Positions 46,268 through 55,694 of a DNA stretch of 64,000 nucleotides are shown in pieces. The position numbers were made by a program, and so were the translations under genes. The stretch lies in NCBI GenBank assembly GCA_017860345.1, contig JAFNAV010000002.1, positions 1 to 64,000 of the forward strand, written 5' to 3'. The notes beneath the pieces were generated by a model, which ran no database searches, was not told the origin of the DNA, and worked only from the letters and a program-made list of their open reading frames with translations. Numbering within the stretch: the stretch's first letter is position 1; each line of letters starts with the position of its first letter. Source of the DNA: Bacteroidota bacterium (GTDB lineage Bacteria > Bacteroidota > Bacteroidia > Bacteroidales > Paludibacteraceae).

Positions 46268-47188
46268 ATGATTAAAAAGAATTTAATAGCTTTTGTGCTG
46301 TTTGTTACAGCCTTACCGTTAATGGCTATAGAGCCAACCGAGTCCTTACCTATTCCTTCGGAAGTACAGTTTGCTTCACAAACCATATCGCTCGACCGAT
46401 ACGACATGCGCGAACGTTACGACCGCGAACAGATAGCCATCACTTTCCAACACTCGCTGAGCCTGCTTATTATCAAAAGAGCCAACCGGTATTTTCCTAT
46501 CATCGAACCTATATTAAAGGCCAATGGCATTCCCGACGATTTCAAGTATCTGGCTGTGATTGAGAGCAATCTTGACCTGCGTGCACTATCGCCGGTACAA
46601 GCCGCCGGACTATGGCAGCTGATGCCCAAAACGGCTGAGCAATTCGGCCTTGAAGTGAACAACGAGGTTGACGAACGTTACCATATTGCGAAAGCCACCG
46701 AAGCGGCTTGCAAATATCTGAAAAGTGCTTTTAATAAATACAAAAGCTGGACATCGGCCGCTATATCATACAATGCAGGCATGGGGAAAATTTCGTCGGA
46801 ACTTACAAAACAACAGGTGGAAGATGCACTCGACATGCTGCTGACTTCGGAAAGCAGCCGATACTTTTTCCGCATTCTGGCCATGAAACAGTTCCTCGAA
46901 AATCCGGCTCATTTCGGCTACAAAATTCATAAAAATGATTTTTATCAGAACATCAATACACAGCCGGTTTTGATAACCGACTCGGTAGGCGACTGGACTA
47001 TCTGGGCTGCGAAATACGGAATCAGTTATGCCCAGCTAAAAGATTTCAATATATGGTTGCGCGACAGAAAGCTTACCAACATAAAAAAGAAATCATATAT
47101 CATTGATGTGCCTGTTAAGGAAGATTTGAGCTTTAAAACGGCTAAAATAAAAATTCATCCTACCTTATTTAATGATAAACTTTTCTGA
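46268..47188 (+). CDS. Lytic transglycosylase (SLT domain, MltD-like)
   Basis: A 306-residue exported enzyme that cleaves glycan strands of peptidoglycan with 1,6-anhydro-MurNAc formation. Signal peptide at 1-20 (ends PLMA). SLT domain at about 75-210 with the catalytic Glu in YLAVIESNLDLRALSP, AAGLWQLMPKTAEQFGL and SAAISYNAGMGKIS. The C-terminal region (about 235-300; WTIWAAKYGISYAQLKDFNIWL) looks like a single degenerate LysM module, fewer than the two or more of classic MltD. Confidence 0.9.
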   Translation: MIKKNLIAFVLFVTALPLMAIEPTESLPIPSEVQFASQTISLDRYDMRERYDREQIAITFQHSLSLLIIKRANRYFPIIEPILKANGIPDDFKYLAVIESNLDLRALSPVQAAGLWQLMPKTAEQFGLEVNNEVDERYHIAKATEAACKYLKSAFNKYKSWTSAAISYNAGMGKISSELTKQQVEDALDMLLTSESSRYFFRILAMKQFLENPAHFGYKIHKNDFYQNINTQPVLITDSVGDWTIWAAKYGISYAQLKDFNIWLRDRKLTNIKKKSYIIDVPVKEDLSFKTAKIKIHPTLFNDKLF

Positions 47189-47299
47189 TTTTCGGTCCTA
47201 CAATTAAGAGTTTGACAACAATGGCATGGAGCTCGCATCCTTATAGCTATCGGGATACGGGTTTCACGCGGACAACTAATAAAAAATTAAAATGAACGC

Positions 47300-48028
47300 A
47301 TGAAAGCGATGATATTTGCCGCAGGCTTAGGCACAAGGCTCAAACCACTTACCGACTCGGTACCAAAGGCTCTGATTCCAGTTGCGGGCAAGCCTTTGCT
47401 ACAGCACATTATCGGCAAACTGATTCAATCCGGATTCGACGAAATTATTGTAAACGTGCATCATTTCCCGGATATGATTATTCAGTTCTTGAAAGATAAC
47501 CACAATTTTGGAGTACGTATTGAGGTGTCGGACGAGCGCGACTTGCTGCTCGATACAGGCGGTGGCATACGCAAAGCTGCTCATTTTTTTGATGATGGAA
47601 AGCCTTTTCTGGTGCACAATGTCGACATTTTATCGAACCTGAACCTGAACGAGTTATACAACCATCACATCCGGTACAACGCACTCGCCACCCTTACGGT
47701 AAGTCACCGAGATACATTTCGCTATCTGCTTTTTGATAATAATATGCAACTTAAAGGCTGGATTAATGAAAAAACCGGAGACACAAAACCAAAAGGGTTT
47801 AGTTATTCGGGCGAATATAACAAACTGGCTTTTTCAGGCATTCAGATACTTTCGCCAGATATTTTTGAACTGATGGCCGGATACGAGGCTAAATTTCCGA
47901 TTATGGATTTTTATCTTGAAAATGCCTGCAATCAGGCTATCTCAGGATTTATTCCTGACAACTATCGAATGATAGACGTAGGTAAACTGGACGTTTTGGA
48001 TGAGGCCGAAAAGTTTGTAAACCTCTAA
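47300..48028 (+). CDS. NDP-sugar nucleotidyltransferase
   Basis: A 242-residue nucleotidyltransferase that joins a sugar 1-phosphate to an NTP. The N-terminal MKAMIFAAGLGTRLKPLTDSVPKALIPVAGKPLL signature (GLGTR, KAL) and the HNVDILSNL metal-binding region are clear, and GKLDVLDEAEKF ends the protein. Size and sequence are closest in style to MurU- and HddC-type enzymes (MurNAc-alpha-1-P or heptose pathways); the specific sugar is unknown. It is 111 bp after the transglycosylase, which would fit cell-wall recycling. Confidence 0.87.
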   Translation: MKAMIFAAGLGTRLKPLTDSVPKALIPVAGKPLLQHIIGKLIQSGFDEIIVNVHHFPDMIIQFLKDNHNFGVRIEVSDERDLLLDTGGGIRKAAHFFDDGKPFLVHNVDILSNLNLNELYNHHIRYNALATLTVSHRDTFRYLLFDNNMQLKGWINEKTGDTKPKGFSYSGEYNKLAFSGIQILSPDIFELMAGYEAKFPIMDFYLENACNQAISGFIPDNYRMIDVGKLDVLDEAEKFVNL

Positions 48029-48035
48029 AAAAAAT

Positions 48036-48080
48036 CAACTGGCTGCAAGTAGCCCAAAGGCATTGCAACCAGCTGAAAAA
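48036..48080. terminator. Convergent terminator region
   Basis: An imperfect stem (AACTGGCTGCAA with TTGCAACCAGCT, two mismatches) lies between the stop of the nucleotidyltransferase gene and the convergent oxidoreductase gene, with A and T runs on either side. Confidence 0.6.
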
Positions 48081-48104
48081 AGTTTCTCCGAAAAAAAAAA
48101 TCAC

Positions 48105-49154
48105 TTATAGCACAAGCTTAATTTTTACCGGCATACCGGTCCGCAACGATTCGTCCATGGCCTGCATCACAGCCACTGTACCCATTCCTTCACGCAAATC
48201 AGGATAAGCAGTTTGATTGTTATCCAGACAATCGGCAAAGTACTCGTAGTAGTTCTGGTACTCACCAGCATGGTGCGATTTCCCTTCGAAGCGAAAAAAA
48301 TGCTTCAACTTATGATCAAAAGTAATTAGTTTTTCCTCGCCGGTTCGGGTGGTGATAGCGTAACGCAAATCCATATAATCGGCCTGACTACAGCCTTCGG
48401 TACCGCGCAAAATACAACTCATCTCACTATCGCGCATGGTTGGCTGTACCGGACCCGAATATACACCACTAATGCGGGCAATACGTCCGTCAGCTGCTTT
48501 CAGAATAAAGTGCATCGTATCCTCATTTTTCAGTCCGCCGGCTTTGCCATTGGGGCTTAACATGCCATAACCCATTACTTCAGTAATGTCGGGCAAATAC
48601 CAACGCACCAAATCCACCGGATGACTTAAGCCTCCATAGAGCCATTTGAACGAGTTTTCGAGCGACCAGCCTTTTCCCAGAAACCAGCGATGATCGGCAT
48701 GATAATACGCCTCAACTGTAACAAGCTCTCCCACTTCGCCCGATTCGAAATCGGCACGCTGACGTTTCATCGGCTCAAAAAAACGGCTACTTTGTCCTAC
48801 AAAAACCCGTTTCTCCGATTTCTCGCTCAGGGCAAGCAGCTCGGCAGCACGGCCTAAATCATCAATAAGCGGCTTGGTGCAAACCACATGCTTTCCGGCC
48901 TTCAACGCCATGGCTATGTGGTCGGCATGAAACTTATCGGGGGTGTAAATGCCAATAACATCAATATCGGGGTCGTTCAGTAAATCTTCGTAACGGGTGG
49001 TATAATTATGAAAATCGAACTCTTTAGCCCTTTGGCGACAGAGATTTTCGTTTAAATCGCATATTTTTCTCAACTCCCAACGGGAGCTTTGAAGAGCCGC
49101 CGACATGGTGCTACGCCCTTCGCCTAAACCCAAAATTCCAAGTCTGTAAATCAT
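48105..49154 (-). CDS. Gfo/Idh/MocA family oxidoreductase
   Basis: A 349-residue NAD(P)-dependent oxidoreductase. The N-terminal Rossmann domain begins RLGILGLGEGRSTMSAALQS, and IDVIGIYTPDKFHADHIAMALKAGKHVVCTKPLIDDLGRAAELL contains the conserved EKP-like motif (here TKP). The C-terminal alpha/beta domain has KWLYGGLSHPVDLVRWYLPD with the catalytic-type His. Substrates in this family are usually sugars or inositols; none is implied here. The gene is unlinked to a known pathway. Confidence 0.9.
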   Translation of the reverse strand: MIYRLGILGLGEGRSTMSAALQSSRWELRKICDLNENLCRQRAKEFDFHNYTTRYEDLLNDPDIDVIGIYTPDKFHADHIAMALKAGKHVVCTKPLIDDLGRAAELLALSEKSEKRVFVGQSSRFFEPMKRQRADFESGEVGELVTVEAYYHADHRWFLGKGWSLENSFKWLYGGLSHPVDLVRWYLPDITEVMGYGMLSPNGKAGGLKNEDTMHFILKAADGRIARISGVYSGPVQPTMRDSEMSCILRGTEGCSQADYMDLRYAITTRTGEEKLITFDHKLKHFFRFEGKSHHAGEYQNYYEYFADCLDNNQTAYPDLREGMGTVAVMQAMDESLRTGMPVKIKLVL

Positions 49155-49254
49155 AATATTTTTTCTGTTTTATATAAAAAGACAACAAAGAACGCTAAAT
49201 GTACTCTTTACAAAACAAGAATCTATATCATTTTTTTTTGAATAAGCGCAAAAG

Positions 49255-51465
49255 CTATAATCTGAACTGAAGTTCGTCCATCATAAGCGTCAACTCATCT
49301 TCATCCAGCCCGTTGGCTATCAAATAAGGCATATCCTGCAACATATTCAGGCGAAATTGTTCAAAGTTATCATTATTCAATTTAATAGATCTCAGATATA
49401 AATCAGCCGCCAATGAATTTTTCCTCATACACCAGGCTATATGTCCGGCATTAAAAAAGTCGTGCTCCATGGGGGCATCTTCAAGTACCTTTTGCGAATA
49501 ATAGTCGGCCTGAGCCATATTGTTGGATACAAAGGCACACCAGCTTATAGCACGCCATATTTTGATATTCGGGTCATTGCCATTGTCGAGCTGAAAATAA
49601 AGATTCAATGCCTCTTTAAACCGCTTGAGCTGAACCAGACACTTTCCGGTTTGCAGCTGTATGTTTTGCTGACCCGGTTTTAAAAAATCTAAATGCTGGT
49701 AATATTCCAGCGCTTTAGCATAATTACCGGAGAGTTTGTAACATAAGGCAATTTTTCGTAAAGTCCACAAATCGTCGGGCTGTATAATATCGGCCTTAAG
49801 GTAAGCATCCAAAGCTTTATCCAGCTGCGATGTTTGCTGGTACGAGTAGCCCAGCTTCTGATACAAAGATGCAGTAGGACTATGCTCAGCAATCAGCTCT
49901 TCGTACAAACTGATTGCCTGCTTGTAATGGCTTTTCAAAAAATAATATTCGGCAATATCCGACTTCAAGTCACTACTATCTGCCAGAATATCAAACAGAA
50001 AAGACCCATGCATTGTCAATGCCGTATTAAACATATCGGCAAACGCATTGTGCTGAGGATAAAGCCTGAAAAAGCGGAATAAATCCTGAATATATTGTTT
50101 GGAAATATTTTTTGAGGCAAGGTCAGGCGTTAAAACAGCTTCGTCTCTGGCCATTTCTTCAAGCTGTTCGGTTTCCATCCTAAAGGACTGTTTTAAATTG
50201 CTGCGCTGCATTTCGGGCATTTGTAAAATACTCAGGCAGAACGAATATTTATCAGAATTGCACATGGCATTATTGCCGACAAATGCTGAGAGTACTGACT
50301 TTTCGTCAGATTCAAACAGCTCGTTCACCACTGTAGCCTGCGTATCAAAAGGTAAAAACCAGTTCGATATTTCGTTGAAAAAAGGAAAATTCTTCAACAA
50401 CGAAAAAGTACTCATATACACATCAGCTCCTTCCATTTGCAGTTCGCTCAGCTCCCTCAATTTGTCGGACACACCGCTTTTTTCCAGAATATCCTGCCAC
50501 TCAGGGTTTTCCTCCTCCCACTCGTCCGATTTAAGCATATTTTCAGCGTCCAGCTTATCCTTAAGCAATGGGCTTATTTTCATTACTTCGGGCAATATTT
50601 CCTCCCTGAGCTTTTTGGTAATCTTATCGGTTTCTACCGTAGCAATTATCTGAATCAGTATATTGCGGAAGTTTTCGAGCGTATGAGTATCGTCAGCCAA
50701 AAGCACTAATCGGTTTCGCACAGCAGGAAAATACATCAAAAACTTATCATACCGGGCTAATACAAAACATAAGCCTACCAAAGCTCGCTGCTTCACTATC
50801 TGGTTTTCGTGCACACAAGTGTCCAATAGCAGCATCAGCTTTTCTTCATCAAACGAGCGCCACAAATTAAGCGTCAGCGCCGATACAACCAATGTTTTTT
50901 CAATCCAGCCTTCATAGTTTTTATCCATGATTTGCCGGAACAATTCCTTTTCTTTGTTTTCAAAACGTGCTGTAAGCCAAAATATTGCAAAAACATCGGG
51001 CAGCAGTTGTTCAAAATTGCGCCTGAGTCTTTTAATTTCCGAACTATTATCGTTCAGCGTATTATTGGCTGTAATAAGTTTGCTTTGGTTATAAAAATAT
51101 TGGAGGGCATCAAAAAGGTCGGGATACGACGAGAATCTCAGTCGATATGGAAAGTAACGTTTTTGTTGATACTCATAATAATCTGAATTTCGGAAACTTA
51201 GCTCTTCACGCAATTCACAGGCGAGAACAAACATTTTGGCCACCAACCGATTATATACGGTTTTTCTTTCAGGGTCGGTCACGCCATCGATGTAGTAATT
51301 CAACATCAATCGATAGTTTTGCTTCAATTCTTCACAGCGATCGATGTAAAAACCTATCTGTAACTCGTTTACAAGTACAGACAATGAATCAAAACCTTTC
51401 TTCATATTTCCTGCCGAGAGGTTTTCAAGTATTTCGCTGTAAGCTTTTTGGTAATTAGCTGCCAT
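49255..51465 (-). CDS. Large tetratricopeptide-repeat protein
   Basis: A 736-residue soluble protein without a signal peptide. The C-terminal third (about 505-700) has several TPR motifs (HYKQAISLYEELIAEHSPTA, YQKLGYSYQQTSQLDKALDAYLKAD, ALCYKLSGNYAKALEYYQHLDFL). The N-terminal two thirds are helical with no recognisable domain. TPR arrays mediate protein contacts; the partner is unknown. Similar large TPR proteins occur in Bacteroidales but I know no function for them. Upstream of it the divergent side is the Crp/Fnr gene, 134 bp away on the same strand. Confidence 0.8.
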   Translation of the reverse strand: MAANYQKAYSEILENLSAGNMKKGFDSLSVLVNELQIGFYIDRCEELKQNYRLMLNYYIDGVTDPERKTVYNRLVAKMFVLACELREELSFRNSDYYEYQQKRYFPYRLRFSSYPDLFDALQYFYNQSKLITANNTLNDNSSEIKRLRRNFEQLLPDVFAIFWLTARFENKEKELFRQIMDKNYEGWIEKTLVVSALTLNLWRSFDEEKLMLLLDTCVHENQIVKQRALVGLCFVLARYDKFLMYFPAVRNRLVLLADDTHTLENFRNILIQIIATVETDKITKKLREEILPEVMKISPLLKDKLDAENMLKSDEWEEENPEWQDILEKSGVSDKLRELSELQMEGADVYMSTFSLLKNFPFFNEISNWFLPFDTQATVVNELFESDEKSVLSAFVGNNAMCNSDKYSFCLSILQMPEMQRSNLKQSFRMETEQLEEMARDEAVLTPDLASKNISKQYIQDLFRFFRLYPQHNAFADMFNTALTMHGSFLFDILADSSDLKSDIAEYYFLKSHYKQAISLYEELIAEHSPTASLYQKLGYSYQQTSQLDKALDAYLKADIIQPDDLWTLRKIALCYKLSGNYAKALEYYQHLDFLKPGQQNIQLQTGKCLVQLKRFKEALNLYFQLDNGNDPNIKIWRAISWCAFVSNNMAQADYYSQKVLEDAPMEHDFFNAGHIAWCMRKNSLAADLYLRSIKLNNDNFEQFRLNMLQDMPYLIANGLDEDELTLMMDELQFRL

Positions 51466-51599
51466 TTAGCGGATTTAGTTTTTTTTATGAACAGGTAAAT
51501 ATATAAATAATTTTTTATGGTTTAAGACAAAAAAAACCAACATATATTTTTATCACCAAAATTCATGCAAAAAAAACCGAAAAGCATATTATGTCAGTA

Positions 51600-52301
51600 T
51601 CAGCCCATTTTGCTGATTTTTCGGAGGTGATCCTCGTCAATAATTTTGAGCTTGCGCCCATCCATTGCTATAAGGTGCTCACTTACAAAGTTTGAGAGGG
51701 TACGAATGGCATTTGAGGTAGTCATGTTTGACAAATTGGCTAAGTCCTCGCGCGACAGGTAGATATTGATGGTAGCACCATCCTCTTCTACTCCATAATT
51801 CTTTTTTAGAAGCAGTAGAGCTTCGGCCAACCTTCCGCGGATATGCTTCTGGGTAAGATTTACAGTACGGGCATCAGAAGCGCCAAGGTCGGTAGCTATT
51901 TCTTCGAGAAAACGGTAACAAAATGCATTGTTGTTTTTCAGTATTGAGATAAAAATCTCGCTCTTAATCATGTATACTACCGACGATTCAAAAGCCGAGA
52001 CATTGGTATTGTAGGGTTCGCTGGCAATAATAGCTCTATAGCCAAAATGCTCTCCCGGCTTTAACATACGAATTATCTGAGTACGACTACCCACACCTTC
52101 TTTATATACTTTCACTTTGCCTGCTGCCAATATCATCATATGAGTTGGCGTATCACCCTCACAGTGAATCAATTCGTTTTTATTATAAAAATGTACAGTA
52201 TGATTGTTTTTTACGAATTGCCTTTCATCGGGAGTCAAAACGTCCCATACCGTTAACACATCTTCAATGGGCTTAATATCTGAAGCCAGTTTTTTAGCCA
52301 T
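51600..52301 (-). CDS. Crp/Fnr family transcriptional regulator
   Basis: A 233-residue regulator with a cyclic-nucleotide-binding-fold domain (about 15-140; VHFYNKNELIHCEGDTPTHMMILAAGKVKVYKEG) and a C-terminal winged helix (about 155-230; RGRLAEALLLLKKNYGV, YLSREDLANLSNMTTSNAIRTLSNF). No N-terminal cysteine cluster for an Fe-S centre is seen. I start at the ATG at 52301 because the longer frame begins at 52346 inside the promoter. Its dyad preference (TGTGA-type in the family) differs from the ATACC sites in the sulfur block. Confidence 0.9.
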   Translation of the reverse strand: MAKKLASDIKPIEDVLTVWDVLTPDERQFVKNNHTVHFYNKNELIHCEGDTPTHMMILAAGKVKVYKEGVGSRTQIIRMLKPGEHFGYRAIIASEPYNTNVSAFESSVVYMIKSEIFISILKNNNAFCYRFLEEIATDLGASDARTVNLTQKHIRGRLAEALLLLKKNYGVEEDGATINIYLSREDLANLSNMTTSNAIRTLSNFVSEHLIAMDGRKLKIIDEDHLRKISKMG

Positions 52302-52345
52302 AGTATTTTCTCTCGAAATATGTTTGACAACAATGTTATAAAGCA

Positions 52346-52353
52346 CAAATTTA
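52346..52353 (-). promoter_or_regulatory. -7 box of the Crp/Fnr gene
   Basis: The minus strand reads TAAATTTG, 44 bp upstream of the ATG at 52301. Confidence 0.5.
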
Positions 52354-52616
52354 GTAATTTTTTGTTATATAGCACATAATACGTTGTAAATACATACAAA
52401 AAAGTAATAAATAATAAGGTTTAATTTATCCTAACTCATTTTTATTGAATTTTAATGCACGTTATTAGCATTTTAAATGAGTTTAAGGGAATAATTCAGA
52501 ATTCGTTTTTTGACAAAAATTATTTATTTTTTCAATAATTCATCTGTCAAAGTTATCTCCATTAACAAAAATCATCAAAATACACAACAATGTTTTAATT
52601 TTTAATCAGAGACTTG

Positions 52617-52624
52617 TATCTTTG
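52617..52624 (+). promoter_or_regulatory. -7 box of the gamma-carbonic anhydrase gene
   Basis: TATCTTTG followed by TAGAAT lies 27 bp before the ATG. The rest of the 52354-52616 intergenic stretch is AT-rich with nothing I can assign. Confidence 0.55.
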
Positions 52625-52650
52625 TAGAATAAAAAATATCTGAAAAAAAT

Positions 52651-53193
52651 ATGGCTTTAATTAAAGAAGTGAGAGGTTTTGTGCCTCAGTTCGGCAACAA
52701 TTGTTATCTGGCCGAAAATGCCACCATTGTAGGCGATGTTACGATGGGAGAAGGATGTAGCGTTTGGTTTAATGCTGTACTTCGTGGCGATGTAAATTCA
52801 ATCCGCATTGGTAATCATGTAAATATTCAGGATGGCTCGGTACTTCATACTTTATACCAAAAATCCACTGTAGAGATAGGCGATTATGTTTCTATAGGAC
52901 ACAACGTTACTGTACATGGCGCTAAAATAGACGATTATGCACTTATTGGTATGGGGGCCATCCTGCTCGACTATGCCGAGGTGGGCGAAGGAGCAATAGT
53001 GGCTGCGGGCGCTTTGGTGCTGAGTAACACCAAAATACCTCCCTACACCCTTTGGGCAGGCGTACCTGCCAAATATGTGAAAGATGTAGAGCCCGAAAAA
53101 ACCAACGAAATGAACCGGAAGATTGCGCACAACTATGCTATGTATGCCGGTTGGTACAAAGAAGAAAATAAGAAAATTATCGAAAAACAATAA
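52651..53193 (+). CDS. Gamma-carbonic anhydrase family hexapeptide-repeat protein
   Basis: A 180-residue left-handed beta-helix protein. Hexapeptide repeats run through AENATIVGDVTMGEGCSVWFNAVLRGDVNSIRIGNHVNIQDGSVLH, and the three candidate zinc His are in SVLH and GHNVTVHG. ALIGMGAILLDYAEVG and LWAGVPAKYVKDV are family motifs. The family includes true carbonic anhydrases and many uncharacterised homologues. It is the second carbonic-anhydrase-like gene in the window, from an unrelated fold to the one at 27470, and lacks the ATACC operators. Confidence 0.92.
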   Translation: MALIKEVRGFVPQFGNNCYLAENATIVGDVTMGEGCSVWFNAVLRGDVNSIRIGNHVNIQDGSVLHTLYQKSTVEIGDYVSIGHNVTVHGAKIDDYALIGMGAILLDYAEVGEGAIVAAGALVLSNTKIPPYTLWAGVPAKYVKDVEPEKTNEMNRKIAHNYAMYAGWYKEENKKIIEKQ

Positions 53194-53246
53194 TTTATAT
53201 TTGTATATCGAGATTATTTATTATTTTTGCAAAAAATAAAAAATAT

Positions 53247-54731
53247 ATGATAATAACTGACCTGATCAAACACGAATGGCAGAAGGGGCTCAGGGCTCAG
53301 GGTTTTTACCGAAACCTGGCAGTAAATCTCCTTTTAGGCTTTTTTGCTCTTTATATTGCAGCAGTATTGTTGTTTCTGGGTTTCTCGCTCGACAACATTC
53401 TGGAGTCGGCCGACAATACCCGGAATCCATTTCAACTGTTTAGCGGTGGACTTTTGTATATTTTCCTGGGTGGGCTCTCGTTCAGATTTTTTATGCAACA
53501 GTTGAACACCATCAACCTGCCTCCTTATCAGGTATTGCCTGTAAAAAGAAGCATGTTAGTCAACTTCCTGCTTATCAAGCCTCTTTTCAGTCCTATCAAT
53601 TATTTTCAGCTCCTGATAACCGTTCCTTTTGCCGTTCAATCGGTTTCGAAATATTACAATGGTGCAGTTGCTTTCCGTTTTGTATTATTATCGGTTTTGC
53701 TGGTATGGTTCAATTCACTTATGGCGTCGTTTCTCAAACGTCGTTTCGGGTCGGGTTTTGTGAGCTTTATTCTGGTAGTACTTGTTTTAGGCCTTATTGC
53801 CTCCTTGGAATATTTCAATGTACTTTCGTTTTTCGACATTTCCATGAAACTGTTCCAATCTTTAATTCTTAACCCACTGGGATTATTTATCCCGATGGCG
53901 GCTGTAGTTGGCGCATATCTGCTTAACCGCATGTTCTTTTCGCAAAACTATTATGCCGAAAAATTCAACTCAAAAATCAAAGCGCAGAAAAACGTTAATG
54001 CCAATTTTTCTTTCCTGAACAAATTTGGTGTTATCGGAGAAATTATATCGCTCGAAATAAAACTGATACTCAGACACAAAAGAACAAAAAGCATTTTATA
54101 CATGTCGGCGTTCTTTTTGCTCTATGGTTTATTATTTTACACCAGAGATGAATACCAAAGTAGCGGAGGCTTGTTGTTTTTTGTAGCCATGTTTATAACC
54201 GGGCTGTTAATGCTGATGTTTGGACAATGGGTTATAAGCTGGGATAGCAATCATTTCGACAGCCTGATGACCAAAAACATACCGATTCAGACCTACCTGA
54301 AAGCAAACTATTATTTGCTTATTGCCTTTAATGTTATATGCTTTGTGCTTACTACTCCTTATTTCTTCTTTGGTATGAAAATCGTGTATATGCACCTGGC
54401 TGCATTCGTATTCAACTCCGGGGTCAATGTTTATTTATTGCTGTTTCTGACTACCTACAACACCAAACGGATAGACCTGACCAAGTCATCGGCAATGAAT
54501 TATCAGGGAACTACATTTAAAAGTTTTCTGATTGTTTTCCCAATTATGTTTGTACCTATGATTTTAGTAGGTATTATCTCAGCGCTTTTTTCGCTCACTG
54601 TTGCTCTTTGGGCACTCACAGTTCTGGGGTTGGCAGGTATGGTAATGCACAAACAGCTTATCGGCCTTTGTGTAAGTCAGTTTAATCGTCGTAAATATGC
54701 TCTGGCAGAGGGTTTCAGACAAAGTGAATAA
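53247..54731 (+). CDS. DUF5687 family membrane protein (ABC transporter permease)
   Basis: A 494-residue integral membrane protein with about ten to twelve hydrophobic segments. It begins IITDLIKHEWQKGLRAQGFYRNLAVNLLLGFFALY, typical of the DUF5687 permease group in Bacteroidetes. The next gene (26 bp downstream) is an ABC ATPase, so the two form an exporter or membrane-remodelling system. The substrate is unknown. It follows the gamma-carbonic anhydrase by 53 bp. Confidence 0.87.
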   Translation: MIITDLIKHEWQKGLRAQGFYRNLAVNLLLGFFALYIAAVLLFLGFSLDNILESADNTRNPFQLFSGGLLYIFLGGLSFRFFMQQLNTINLPPYQVLPVKRSMLVNFLLIKPLFSPINYFQLLITVPFAVQSVSKYYNGAVAFRFVLLSVLLVWFNSLMASFLKRRFGSGFVSFILVVLVLGLIASLEYFNVLSFFDISMKLFQSLILNPLGLFIPMAAVVGAYLLNRMFFSQNYYAEKFNSKIKAQKNVNANFSFLNKFGVIGEIISLEIKLILRHKRTKSILYMSAFFLLYGLLFYTRDEYQSSGGLLFFVAMFITGLLMLMFGQWVISWDSNHFDSLMTKNIPIQTYLKANYYLLIAFNVICFVLTTPYFFFGMKIVYMHLAAFVFNSGVNVYLLLFLTTYNTKRIDLTKSSAMNYQGTTFKSFLIVFPIMFVPMILVGIISALFSLTVALWALTVLGLAGMVMHKQLIGLCVSQFNRRKYALAEGFRQSE

Positions 54732-54757
54732 AAAATACAACAAAATAACAGTCAAAA

Positions 54758-55453
54758 ATGATACAGGTAACGCATTTACAGAAAGTATATAACGGGGTAA
54801 CCGTTCTCAATATCCCGGCTCTGACCATCAATCAGGGTGAAAGTTTCGGACTGGTAGGCAACAATGGCGCTGGTAAAACGACGTTCTTCAGGCTCATTCT
54901 TGACCTGATAGAGGCATCGGCTGGCGAAGTAACCGTGGATAACGCCCGGGTTATGCGCAATGATGAGTGGAAAAATAAAGTCGGTTCTTTTTTGGACGAA
55001 GGTTTTTTGATCGATTTTCTAACTCCCGAAGAATATTTTGCGTTCGTTGGGAAATTGTACGGAAAATCCGAAGGTGACATTGCTTTATTCCTTGAATCGG
55101 TAAAAGATTTTTTCAATGGCGAGATTACCGGCACTAAAAAGCTTATCCGGGATTTCTCAAAAGGCAACCAGAAGAAAATTGGTATTGCAGCAGCCTTGCT
55201 GGGCGAGCCCAAAATACTAATTCTGGATGAGCCATTCACAGCGCTGGATCCATCGTCGCAGATACGCCTAAAACGCTTGTTGAACGAATTGCAAACACGC
55301 CATAACATGACCATGCTGATTTCGAGTCACGACCTGAACCACGTTACCGAAGTTTGCAAACGAATTGTGATTCTGGAAAAGGGTATAGTGGTAAAAGACC
55401 TGCAAACCCGCGAGGACACTCTCAAAGAACTGGAAGACTATTTTGCAGTATAA
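54758..55453 (+). CDS. ABC transporter ATP-binding protein
   Basis: A 231-residue ABC ATPase. Walker A GNNGAGKTTFFRL (about 35-47), signature-like FSKGNQKKIGIAAALLG, Walker B ILILDEPFTALDP and switch His in SSHDLNHV are all present. Partner of the DUF5687 permease. Confidence 0.95.
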   Translation: MIQVTHLQKVYNGVTVLNIPALTINQGESFGLVGNNGAGKTTFFRLILDLIEASAGEVTVDNARVMRNDEWKNKVGSFLDEGFLIDFLTPEEYFAFVGKLYGKSEGDIALFLESVKDFFNGEITGTKKLIRDFSKGNQKKIGIAAALLGEPKILILDEPFTALDPSSQIRLKRLLNELQTRHNMTMLISSHDLNHVTEVCKRIVILEKGIVVKDLQTREDTLKELEDYFAV

Positions 55454-55606
55454 TATTGAAGCGTAAGGCTATACTTTTTTTGCAGGAATAACGATGATTG
55501 ATGCTACCCTTCATTAATACGAACAAAGGTCAGAAGAAAGCATTCAGGATGACAAAGATGCTGATTAAAGTGTTTTCGCCGATGCTGTAAGAATGGAGAA
55601 AATCAT

Positions 55607-55653
55607 AAAAAAATTAACCCCTCTTTGAAATTCAAAGAGGGGTTAATTTTTTT
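55607..55653. terminator. Long bidirectional terminator
   Basis: A 47-bp perfect palindrome (23-bp arms, one central base; core TTAACCCCTCTTTGAA) with A and T ends. It lies between the ABC gene and the convergent DUF4270 gene and can serve both. The preceding 55454-55606 has no gene I can support. Confidence 0.95.
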
Positions 55654-55694
55654 ATATAATTTCTTATATTACATCAATTCTATAGAACAACACA

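Noticed and set aside
51600..52301. Crp/Fnr protein as regulator of the ATACC dyads
   Set aside because: Not excluded, but family sites are TGTGA- or TTGAT-based 14-16-bp dyads, and the gene lies 20 kb away; the local LuxR-type protein fits better. The GTGAT half-site variant keeps this weakly open.
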